Of a stretch of 64,000 nt of DNA, positions 55,458-64,000 are shown piece by piece; the first letter of the stretch is position 1, and every line of letters begins with the position of its first letter. This stretch comes from Rana temporaria (taxonomy: Eukaryota; Chordata; Amphibia; Anura; Ranidae). The DNA lies in contig NC_053493.1 of NCBI RefSeq assembly GCF_905171775.1, positions 247,410,438 to 247,474,437 on the forward strand. The letters are read 5' to 3'. The translations under genes were made by a program, and so were the position numbers. Below the pieces are notes generated by a model, which saw only the letters and a program-made list of their open reading frames with translations, did no database searches and was not told where the DNA came from.

Positions 55458-55858
55458 ATGGCACCTCCCGGCCCAAAAAAAAAGAGGAAGGCTAATTTTG
55501 TGGCAGCGGAGATGGAGATCATGCTGGAGGCACTGACGCACCATACTGCTGTTCTGTATGGCGCTGAACGCCAAAATACTACCGTAGCCCAAAGGAGGGC
55601 AATATTTGAGGCGATAACCTTAGACATCAATGCCCTGGGCTTTGAGGACCGGACTTGGATGGACATCCAGAAAAAGTTCATGGACATGCGGCGTCGCGTC
55701 CGGGACAAAATTGTCCTCATTAAAAAGCACAGCAGGGGCACCGGAGGAGGACCAGCCTGTTCTGTGCGACTCAATCCGGAGGAGGAGGTCATCTCTCAGA
55801 GTCTAGCGCTGGAGCAGGTGGAGGGACTGCCAGGCTATGACTCCACTGTTGGGGACTG
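55458..55858 (+). CDS. Harbinger Myb/SANT-like accessory protein, exon 1
   Basis: It begins MAPPGPKKKRKANFVAAEME, a lysine-rich nuclear-localisation-like start. Then come the Myb-like domain QRRAIFEAITLDINALGFED and DIQKKFMDMRRRVRDKIVLI, GTGGGPACSVRLNPEEEV, and LEQVEGLPGYDST. The domain order and the downstream donor (GACTG|GTAAGT at 55859) parallel the gene at 33532. As drawn, joining to exon 2 at 55966 gives a stop just after the junction, because phases do not match. Either the donor used differs or the gene has a lesion there. The domain itself is intact. Confidence 0.82.
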
Positions 55859-55965
55859 GTAAGTTTTTTGTTTCTCATATCTGCTGTGTATCATGGGAGG
55901 GGGTAGAAGTGAACATATGATAAGTGTGTTGCTCCAGCAACATTTTTGTTTTGTGTCATCCACAG

Positions 55966-56843
55966 ATGTTGATGATGAGGCTGGGCCGTCGTCGGCTGTA
56001 GGGCGACCCACGCCATCCCCAGAACATCATGGGGTGCAGCCAGGCCCTCTGCAGATCCTGGGCATGTTGGTGGAGGAGGATATCGGCCAGAGTCCATCTA
56101 GGGAGGAGCAAGTGGTGGAGGAGGCCGTTATCCTCAATCTGGAGGAAGCAGTGTCCCTCCAGGAGGATCCCACCATCCCTGACCGACCCACCACCCCCCC
56201 GACCATAACATCATCCCCCTCCAGGGCAAGCCCCTCCAGTGTCCCTCGCTCCAGTGTCCCTCGCTCCAGTGTCCCCCCCTCCAGTGTCCCCCCCTCCTGT
56301 GTGACCCCCTCCCCTTCTGCTCCCTCAGTTCGTGCCCCAGCCTCTCCTCCAAGGAAGGCTCTTTCTAAAACTAGGGGTGTACCCTCCAGCCTCCGTGAGG
56401 GTCTGCAGGAGGAGCAGGCCTGGCAGACCCACCATATAGGGGAGATGGTGGGAGACCTGAGGCGGGTGGCGGACAGCCTGGCATCCTCCTCCTCCTCTTT
56501 CCAGCAGGCCCTCACCCACCATGCTGACCGGGGGGACCGACAGAATGAGACCCTGGAGGATATTAGTGGCAACTGCGCAGCCATTGTGACCTGTCTGGTT
56601 GAACAGCAGGATGCCACTGCATTATTAACTTCGGAGGTGAGCAGGTTGGCAGGTGCGGTGGAGGCCAACACTGCTGCTGTGCGGGAGGAGGGGAGACTTA
56701 CCCGACGGCAGTTGAGGATCCCCACCCCATGCTCCACCACGGCGTCTGAGGAGCCAGAGCCGGGGCACCCTTGGGCCAAGGATGTCCAAAAGAAAAAAAT
56801 AATTTATGACCATTTTTTTTTTTTTTGGTGGCTCAGATTATGA
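55966..56843 (+). CDS. Harbinger Myb-like accessory protein, exon 2
   Basis: It follows ccacag (acceptor). The open frame runs DVDDEAGPSSAVGRPT, an acidic and Ser/Pro-rich linker with tandem SSVPRSSVPPSSVPPS, then LREGLQEEQAWQTHHIGEMV and a coiled-coil region (ETLEDISGNCAAIVTCLVEQ; SEVSRLAGAVEANTAAV). The tail after PGHPWAKDV reads into T-rich, probably non-native sequence and ends at 56843. It aligns with the C-terminal half of the 34038 copy, which is frameshifted, so this copy is the better preserved exon 2. Confidence 0.78.
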
Positions 56844-57822
56844 GCTTGTTTTTTGGTTATGCTCAGATTTTGAGTTTTTTTTTTATTGATGCTCAGATTA
56901 TGAGCTTTTTTTTATTTTGTAGCTGCCCCTGGCATGTTGGCACACAGATGTGAGATCCAGAAAGTGTGGGTGCTCTGCTTGTTCAGCTCGTCCGTCTTGG
57001 TGTTGCTGTAGTTGCTCTCCAGCTGACCTGTGGCCATCTGTTGCTAACTTGCCCCTGCTTTTATAAAGTGCAAATTTGCCCCGGGCCAAACAGCTTGCGC
57101 GCTTTAGGCGCAAAATGCGCCTCACACGAGGAAGTTTATGAATCAGTGGCAGTTCCTCATTTGCATATTTGCTGAGGGAAAACCATGAGAGCGCAAGTTG
57201 CTCCCTGAGCAAAATTGCCCCTTAATTGCGCCGGGGCAGAGAAACTGCCTCCGTGCAAAAATGGCACATTTCAGGCTTAGCTTGCTTTCTGGGTCACCCG
57301 CAAATTTGCCTGGGCGCAAATCCGTACTTGCGCGGCGCAAATCACACTTGCTCCCGCGCAAGTCGTACCTGAATCTGGGCCAATATTCCCTCCCAGTCTA
57401 AGTCCTGGAGAGCAGCCCTGCTCTCTTGAAATTAAATGTTTTTATCTTTCCTGTATGTATTTCTTGCTTACAGCTAACATCAAATGAAATCATGTTATGA
57501 TCACTGCTACCCAGGTGTTATCTGAACATGAATAATAAGCTCTGCATGGTTTGAGATTACCAGGTCCAACAGAGCATCATTCCTAGTTGGGGCCTCAATA
57601 AACTGGACCAAAAAATTGTTCTACAATAGGTTTTTAAATGTTTGCCCTTTAACTGTCCCAGCAGTGCCAGTCAATTTCTGGGTAGTTAAAAATCTGCCAT
57701 CATTATCACTGTCCCAGCCCTTGCAGCCCCCCCTCTCCATCTGTGCAAGGAGCTGAGTCTCCACCTCCTCCTAATGATAGGGATTACATAGGCCCTAGGT
57801 CAATTGGGTTTTACCTTGCAAT

Positions 57823-58101
57823 CAGGGCCGCCATCAGGGGGGTACAGGCATTACACCTGTAAGGGGCCCGGAGGTCTCCAGGGGCCCGGATGGCAACCCC
57901 CTTTAAAAAAAAAAAATTTTTTTATTTTTTTTTATTTTTTTTAGGGGCCAATTTTTTTTTTAGAGGTCCGGAGGTCCCCCGGATGGCAACCCCCCTTTTT
58001 TTATTTATTTTTTATAAAAAAAATATTTTATTTATATATTTTTATTTTATTTTTTAATAAAGGGACATTTTTTTTTTTTAGAGGTCCCCATATATATATA
58101 A

Positions 58102-58150
<49 letters not shown>

Positions 58151-58235
58151 AAAGGGCCCAGAGGTCCCCAGGGCCCCCGGGTGGCAACCCCCCTTTTTTA
58201 TAAAAAAAATTATATATTCTTTTTATATATATATT

Positions 58236-58279
<44 letters not shown>

Positions 58280-58360
58280 TTGTCTTTATATATTTTTTAT
58301 AGGGCCCCGGATGGCAACCCCCCTTTTTTTATAAATATATTTTTTTTATATATATATTTT

Positions 58361-58413
<53 letters not shown>

Positions 58414-58817
58414 AAAGGGCTCAGAGGCCCCCAGGGCCCCATGTGTGGCAAATCCCCCCTTTTTTTTTATAAATGTTTATTTTTGTTTATATATACAGTA
58501 TATATTTTTTTATTTTTTATTTTTTATTAAAGGGCCCTGAGGTCCCCAGATGGCAACCCCCCTTTTTTTTCATAAATGTTTATTTTAATTTTTATATATA
58601 TATATATGGCAACCCCCTTTTTAAAAAAAAAATATATCTTTTTTATATATCTTTTTTATTTTTATTAAAGGGCCCAGAGGTCCCCAGATGGCTACCCCCC
58701 CCCCCCCGCTTCTCAATTTCAGGCGTCGGCACCCCCCCCCCCCCCCCGGTTCTCTGCTCCAGGGGGCCCATGCCTGAAGCTGTGTAAGGGGCCCCATAAT
58801 TCCTGATGGCGGCCCTG
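57823..58817. mobile_element. hAT element swollen by internal tandem copies
   Basis: The ends cagggccgccatcagg and cctgatggcggccctg lie between perfect 8 bp duplications cttgcaat (57815-57822, 58818-58825). The interior repeats a block around ggtccccagatggcaaccccc followed by T/A-rich runs about eight times, including (tta)n and (ta)n tracts. Non-coding. Confidence 0.92.
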
Positions 58818-58825
58818 CTTGCAAT

Positions 58826-58827
58826 AC

Positions 58828-58867
<40 letters not shown>

Positions 58868-59210
58868 CAGAGAGGCCCCAGGTCATATGAGTATTATTTT
58901 ATAAATACAGTTGTGTGTGTATATATGAAATTTATCGGATTATGTATTATCATTATGTATGAATTGATTTGGATTCTGATATACATTATTACCATAATTT
59001 ATCATGTTGATGAACCAATAAATATAAATTTTACCAATCTTATTATTCATTTATTTGCACCCACATGCTTCATTAAACTCCCATTTCCCCCCCTTTTCAC
59101 ACTCCCCCCCCCTTTTTCAAATTGATAGGGATAGAGACATCTGACCTTACCAGGCCATGGTCTTATTCTAAGTCCCAAACCTTATCTCTCCTTTTTTGTA
59201 GCATGATATA
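58826..59210 (+). repeat. Direct copy of the AT-rich retroposon family seen at 50.4-51.3 kb
   Basis: It shares ggtcatatgagtattatttt, gaattgatttggattctgat and gacatctgaccttaccagg, with a (gt)n(ta)n tract at its start. Its left flank was continuous with 57775-57822 before the hAT insertion. Confidence 0.78.
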
Positions 59211-59214
59211 TATG

Positions 59215-60893
59215 ATATATGATAATATAAAAATGAAGGAACACCATCATTGTTTAAATGTTACAAAGAATATAACAGAATGCGTAAAAAGGAAACGAGG
59301 GATGCAAAAATTCAAAACAAACGACATTTTACAAAAGAGAGTAGGACAAACCCCCAAAAATTCTTCAAATATATTAATAGTAAAAAGGTCAGGTCTGAGC
59401 ACATATGCCCTTTACAAAATAATCTGGAGTGGGTGACTGGGGTCAAAAAAGAGAAGGCAAATTAATAAATACCTTCTTCAGCTCAGCGTATGCAAAGCAG
59501 CATGGGGGAGCTCATGTCCATAATGGGGATGATATTGGCACAGCCCCAAATGATCCACAATGGCTCAAAATTGATATGGCCCAAAAATATTTAGATAGGA
59601 TAAAGGTGAATAAAGCACGTGGACCAGATGGCATATACTCATGGATTCTAAAAGAATTGAGCTCTGTCATTTTAAAGCCATTTTTTCAAATTTTTAGGGA
59701 CTCTTTAATGACTGGAACAGTACATCTGGATTAGCGTAGGGCCAATGTGGTGCCTATATTTAACCCCCCTGACAGTAAACCCGAGCGTGACTCGGGGTTG
59801 GTTTTACATGTTAGGATCGGCAAACCCGAGTCACGCTCGGGCTGGACGGGCTTACCTTTCGCTGGATCCACAGGCTTGGTTTACTTACCTTGTCCCTGGA
59901 TCCAGCGATGCCACCCCGCTGTGTGAGCGAGCGGGACCTCCTCGCTCGATTCACAGTCCCCGTGTGACGCCGATCTCCGTTCCCTGCGACGTTTCGACGC
60001 ACGGGGACGGAGAACGGCGCCAAATTCAAAAAAGTAAACAAACACATTACATACAGTATACTGTAATCTTATAGATTACAGTACTGTATGTAAAAAATAC
60101 ACACCCCCCTTGTCCCTAGTGGTCTGCCCAGTGTCCTACATGTACTTTTATATAATAAAAAATGTCATTTCTGCCTAAAAACTGTAGATTGTCCAAAAGT
60201 GTCCCTTTATGTCAAAAATGGTTTTAGATCAGCTAGAAAACAGCGATAATAAATTATAATCACTTGCAGAAATGTGCGATAGCGATTTGCGGGGAAATTC
60301 GTCATAAAAAAAATAAATTAATGACAGCGACAATTCTGCAACTGCAAATTTCAGTGATTTTGAGTTGATTACATTATTGAATAATTTTTATTATAATTAT
60401 ATTATTATTTGTTATAATTATTTATAATTATTTATTATATTATAATTTATAATTTTGTTTTAAAAAAAAAATCATACCCGGGATGCCTACAAGACTCTTG
60501 CTTGGTCAGATTTAAGTGAGTTATTTCTAAAAATTACAGGCCTACAGTATAAAACGCCAATTTCCTTGCAAAATAAATGTACCGCTTTTGGTACGTAATT
60601 CCAGACAGAATCATACCGCCAGGAAGGTTAAACAGGGACCAAAGTCTTTGCCAAGTTACTATAGACCTGTTAGTTAAACTTGTATAGTCGGGAAGATACT
60701 GGAGAGTTTAATAAGACCACATAGATGAGTTCTTGCTGGAAACAAATATTTTAAGCAACAGACAGCATGGATTCATGCAAGACAGAAGTTGTCAGACAAA
60801 CCTAATTACTTTTTATGAGGTAAGTAAAATTATTCATGCTCTGAATGATCTAGGGTTGTCAGTGGTGTACCCCATGGTTCAGTGTTGGGACTG
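59215..60893 (+). mobile_element. CR1 LINE linker and RT N-terminal part, split by a TTAA element
   Basis: Plus-strand CR1: translated pieces give KCYKEYNRMRKKETRDAKIQ, NPQKFFKYINSKKV, KVNKARGPDGIYSWILKEL and FRDSLMTGTVHL. After the TTAA insertion come DHIDEFLLETNILSNRQHGF and CQTNLITFYE. It then jumps to a fragment like SVVYPMVQCW (from the motif B region) and stops at 60893. Internally deleted and frameshifted. It lies head to head with the minus-strand CR1 at 54770-57814. Confidence 0.84.
59764..60627. mobile_element. TTAA-flanked DNA element, 864 bp
   Basis: It is flanked by TTAA (59760-59763, 60628-60631). The ends cccccctgacag and ccgccaggaagg are short imperfect inverted repeats. The interior has a cccgagcgtgactcggg hairpin and an AT-rich stretch. 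Removing it rejoins CR1 text. Confidence 0.85.
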
Positions 60894-61296
60894 TAGCACC
60901 CCCTAGTGTGGCTAGAGTGCTAAGAATAGGATTGTTATTTAGTGTAGGTAAACTGTCCCACAACAGTTTCCGGTGCTCTTCCAGAGCAGTACACATCCCA
61001 CCCACACAAGCAGCAGCAATGGTAAAATACTCGGCCTCTGGAGTTCATCCTTAAATTTTGCATTGCATCGGAAAGTCCAGGAGGAAAGAAGAGGGGAGAG
61101 ATGTCATTCTGATTGAAGATTTGGCCCAGTGTTAGGCTGTTGCTGTACCTGCAGCCCAGATTCTGGGACACGGCAAATTCGGGACTGTTGGCAAGTATGA
61201 TGTAATGCAAAAATATCATGGGGCCCCCATGCACCTAGGGCCCCTGGGCAGTGTCCAAAGTTGCCCTCGCATTAAGACAGCCCTGGTTAGGCTTTA
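60894..61296. other. Unassigned interval
   Basis: About 400 bp. No coding region or recognisable element, though gggcccccatgcacctaggg near 61221 resembles the edge of a hAT-type repeat. Confidence 0.35.
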
Positions 61297-61629
61297 AGGC
61301 TCCATTCACACCTGATCGTGGGCAGAATTTCATTACTTCTTAATGGCACCCCAATCGCGCAGCGAAATTGCTGCAATTGTCATGCAGTAAATCGGGCTGC
61401 AATCGCAATGCACTATGCTTGTCATTTAAAATGGAAAATTCGCTTCTTTTGGGCAACAGCAGTGCGCATTGCGATTTGCCGCAACTGCAATGCGATTTAC
61501 CATACGACGATGCGACAATCACAGAAAAATTGCGGCGCGGTTGGGGTGCCATTAGAAGTAATATCATCGCAAACGCGTACCATGTTTTGTGGCAATTTGA
61601 AATCTGCAATCAGGGTGTGAATGGAGCCT
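61297..61629. mobile_element. MITE, 333 bp
   Basis: The ends aggctccattcacacctgat and atcagggtgtgaatggagcct are near-perfect inverted repeats. Many gcaattgc and cgcaatg words occur inside. Non-coding. Confidence 0.87.
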
Positions 61630-62163
61630 AATTGAACAAGCTTCAGAGTACCTCGCAGTCTGCCAGATGTTTCGTCCAACAAACATCCAATAGGTAAGAA
61701 ACATTTTCTAAAAATTTTAAATTCCTAAACTAATGCAAGGAGAACTTCAGGCAAAGCAAAATATGTCTTTATTTTTTATTGAACCCATCAGAAAAGAAGC
61801 CTCTCTGCTTACATAAACTTTGAAATGACTACCTCTGCACATACAAAAACATTACACACAATGTAATTTCATTAATTATTACCTTCAGTGAGTAGGTTCT
61901 GGCACAGCCCAAAACTAAAATGATACACAGGCACATATTTTATATGTTTACCAATGATTTGTTTCTAGTTGGAGCTATGTTTAAAATTCTTCTTAGGTTA
62001 AAAATATGACATAATATTTACACAATTACATTACACAATCCACGTGCAATTTAATGCTATTAAAAGGAATTATATGTCATTGTTAATCTTCAGACAGCCA
62101 CGACTTTCTAAAATTGCCATCATCTTGCAACCATAGCAACAATACTCTGTGCTAAAATACATT
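61630..62163. other. Unassigned interval
   Basis: AT-rich, low repeat content. It could be gene-flanking or UTR sequence, but I see no supported exon. Confidence 0.4.
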
Positions 62164-62925
62164 GGCCCGGATTCACATACATCGACGCATATTTATGCCG
62201 CCGTAGCGTATCTCTTTTACGCTACGCCGGCGCATCGCACAGAGCCAAGCACTGTATTCACAAAGCACTTGCTCCCGCTCGTTCTTAAAGATACGCTGGG
62301 TTTCCTCGGCGTAAGCAAGTGTAGGTGGAAGTGGGCGTGAGCCATGCTAATGATGCGTGACCCCCATGCAAATGATGGGCCAAGCGCCATAGAAGTACTT
62401 AAAATGAACGGCGCATTCACCGTCCCGTGGCCGCATCCCAGTGCGCATGCTTAGAATCACGTCGAAACAACTGCCTAAGATACGTAGAATCACTGCCTAC
62501 GACATGAACGTAACCTACGCCTAGTCATATTCACGTACAATGTAAACGACAAAAGATACGACGGCTTGTGTTCCCTGGTCCATACCTTTGCATGAGTTGC
62601 GCCTCCTATATGGGGAATAACTTTATCCCGGACGTACGACTTACGCAAACCGCAAATATGATACGCCGGGGGCAACTACGTTTGTGAATTGGCGTATCTC
62701 CCTCATTTGCATATGTGCATAGAAAATCTATGGGAGCGGCAAATGCACCCGGCGTAAATATGCGCCCACGATACGACGGCGTAGGCAAGTTACGTCGGTC
62801 GTAGGAAGCCTATTTTCAGGCGTATCTAGTTTTGTGGGCACGGAGCATAGATACGACGGCGCATTTTTACACTTATGCGGCGTATATCGAGATACGTCGG
62901 CGTAAGTGCTTTGTGAATCCGGGCC
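62164..62925. mobile_element. Harbinger MITE, 762 bp
   Basis: The ends ggcccggattcaca and tgtgaatccgggcc are inverted repeats. The subterminal tacgccggcg words match those at 29988 and 36550. The immediate flanks (catt / aatg) are palindromic, so the 3 bp duplication is not clear. Confidence 0.87.
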
Positions 62926-63560
62926 AATGTATATAGTTGACCTAAAGGCAGTTGCTACTTTTAAATAAATGGAATCTTACTTGATGATTAAAAAAAAAAT
63001 TTAATCTTACTTGACGATTCCATAGACTACAACTGCTTTTACCATTCCCTTGTTCTGTATTCTGAATCATCTCAAAAGTAGCTTTGGTCTGGTAAATGAA
63101 TTAACAAATTGCAGTACGTAGTTGGAGTATTTCCTTGATGCCTGGCAATGAGCCTGTTGAAATCAACAATATCAAGTCAGCAGTGGAATCCTTGTTGTCC
63201 ACGTGTATCAGCCATAAACTATTTCTATGGTGTTATTGTGCAGCAAGAGCCACAATTCTTCCATTTAAAGTATGCCGCTAAACCACTACTCCGGGCTTAG
63301 ATGGGCTAGTACCTCAAGTTTAATCAAAAGCTGCATGTCCTAAATGGGCGCTGACCTTGTTTCCCTAATGACTATACCATGGAGCAAGATTGTTCAATAA
63401 ATGTGGGCACTTTTGACACTTTAAGTGGAAACTGGAAGTGTGTTCTTTAAAAAAAAAAATGTCATAGGAGTAGGGATATTTCTGCAGAGGCTCAAGCTAT
63501 TAACAAGTGACATTTGGCACTGGTAGGTTTTTTGTTCTCTTCAAGGTGCTATGAGCATGG
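62926..63560. other. Unassigned interval
   Basis: No coding exon seen. An A run lies at about 62990-62999 with a short flanking repeat (atcttacttgatgatt; atcttacttgacgatt). Confidence 0.4.
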
Positions 63561-63639
63561 CACAGGGAGGTACTATGTATTTATACAGTAGGTGGGGAAT
63601 AGGCACTGATATCTCTGGAAGGTACTTTCAGTATACTCT

Positions 63640-63800
63640 CCAAGCAGGAGTGGCACAGGATATAGCATCATTAAAGGAAGATCTTGACAAATTAGGGGGT
63701 TGGTCAGCTATATAGAAGATGAGGTTCAATATTGAGAAATGTAGTTATGCACTTGGGTGCCAAAAATACACATGCTCTAAATGGAAACTCAACTGTCATT
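63640..63800 (+). mobile_element. CR1 RT fragment
   Basis: Translation in shifted frames gives KEDLDKLGGWSA followed by KMRFNIEKCSYALGCQK, matching WQMRFNVDECKVMHLG of the CR1 at 53.8 kb. It may be the continuation of the plus-strand CR1 that ends at 60893. Confidence 0.75.
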
Positions 63801-63810
63801 AAGCCATGAA

Positions 63811-64000
63811 TATGGTGCCCATGTAGCTGCCTTGCAGATAGTTTCAGATACTCGGCCCACTGCTACTCTCAAGGTCGAGACCCTTCTAGTGAAGAGTGCC
63901 ATGATGCACAGCCAACCCTTTCAACTTATAGGCCAAGGAGATGAGCTTTACCAACCAAGAGGCAATAATCTTGCTGGAAGTCATGAAATCATTATATGTT
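63811..64000 (-). pseudogene. DIRS-like tyrosine recombinase C-terminal fragment
   Basis: The minus strand reads ASWLVKLISLAYKLKGL and, after a shift, FTRRVSTLRVAVGR and VSETICKAATWAPYS. This resembles the end of tyrosine recombinases of DIRS-type retrotransposons (a HxxR-like box, then the 'ICKAATW' segment before the catalytic Tyr). The expected His of the HxxR box is not preserved in frame. It continues beyond the window edge. Identification is by motif recall. Confidence 0.6.

Larger units (their letters stand above)
55094..57381 (+). mobile_element. Harbinger derivative keeping only the Myb-like gene
   Basis: The inverted ends ggcccagattcaggta and tacctgaatctgggcc are flanked by aat (55091-55093, 57382-57384). 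The left side carries a two-exon Myb-like gene homologous to the one at 33532. On the right, tgcccctggcatgttggca (also in the transposase start of the element at 32981) survives, but the transposase body is gone. It is replaced by three copies of gctcagattatgag with T runs. Confidence 0.92.
54770..57814 (-). mobile_element. CR1 endonuclease/linker region, split by a Harbinger
   Basis: Minus-strand CR1 pieces at 57385-57814 and 54770-55090. Translation in shifting frames gives FNYPEIDWHCWD and FKRAGLLSRT, then QKWEFFKKTVWDLTAKYIPM, KPMWLTAKVKKAINNKKRAF and KDSRTNPKKI. These are typical of the CR1 endonuclease end and the linker to the RT. Stops and frameshifts are numerous. Confidence 0.82.

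Noticed and set aside
61630..63560. Possible 3' UTR of BLOC1S5, expected upstream of TXNDC5
   Set aside because: The sequence is low in repeats and AT-rich, but I could not find any BLOC1S5-like codons on either strand.

Overview
This is vertebrate nuclear DNA, most likely from a frog (ranid-like anuran). The only host gene I can support is the 5' part of TXNDC5 (ERp46), an endoplasmic reticulum protein disulfide isomerase, on the minus strand. Coding exons 1 to 4 lie at 13926-14101, 5793-5942, 4425-4530 and 1636-1732. All splice sites are canonical, and the joined reading frame runs from the signal peptide through the first thioredoxin domain (CGHC active site) to the start of the second; the rest lies beyond base 1. 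The frog assignment is inference. It rests on the repeat types (Tx1-like L1, CR1 and L2 LINEs, a tRNA-derived SINE, many TTAA-flanked DNA elements, Harbinger, hAT and Tc1 copies) and on a TXNDC5 sequence that is clearly vertebrate but not mammalian.

The remaining DNA, including about 50 kb upstream of TXNDC5, is almost wholly transposable elements, many inserted into one another. In the introns (1-13925) there are a fold-back repeat, two small hAT elements, and a CR1 fragment interrupted by a TA-flanked MITE and by a 1.5 kb hAT carrying a minisatellite. A C-rich minisatellite abuts the exon 1 donor. From 14.3 to 26.7 kb come a Tc1 holding a MITE that holds an L2, a Tx1-type L1, a SINE, another Tc1 with two MITEs, and several TTAA, TA and hAT MITEs.

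From 26.7 to 36.6 kb two Harbinger elements lie side by side. The first (26703-32958) carries a decayed MADF accessory gene. It also contains a TTAA element that holds two Harbinger MITEs, one of them split by a solo LTR. The second (32981-36592) carries a Myb/SANT-like gene and a convergent DDE transposase gene. From 36.9 to 45.2 kb a Tc1 contains a Tc1-like MITE that contains a long L1, itself holding three further insertions. From 46 to 50 kb lie TTAA elements and another Tc1.

From 50.4 to 60.9 kb lie fold-back retroposons and a mosaic LINE. Read on the minus strand, this LINE runs CR1 endonuclease, then an L2 reverse transcriptase half, then a CR1 reverse transcriptase half joined inside the catalytic motif A region. 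A third Harbinger, which keeps its Myb-like gene but has lost its transposase, sits inside it. The right end holds a Harbinger MITE, CR1 debris and a piece of a DIRS-like tyrosine recombinase.

I see no bacterial-type systems, CRISPR arrays, rRNA or functional tRNA genes. The points most worth checking are the CR1/L2 chimera, a hammerhead-like motif in a retroposon, the TXNDC5 splice donor lying within a minisatellite, and Harbinger derivatives that keep only the accessory DNA-binding gene. All element boundaries were read by eye from terminal repeats and target duplications.
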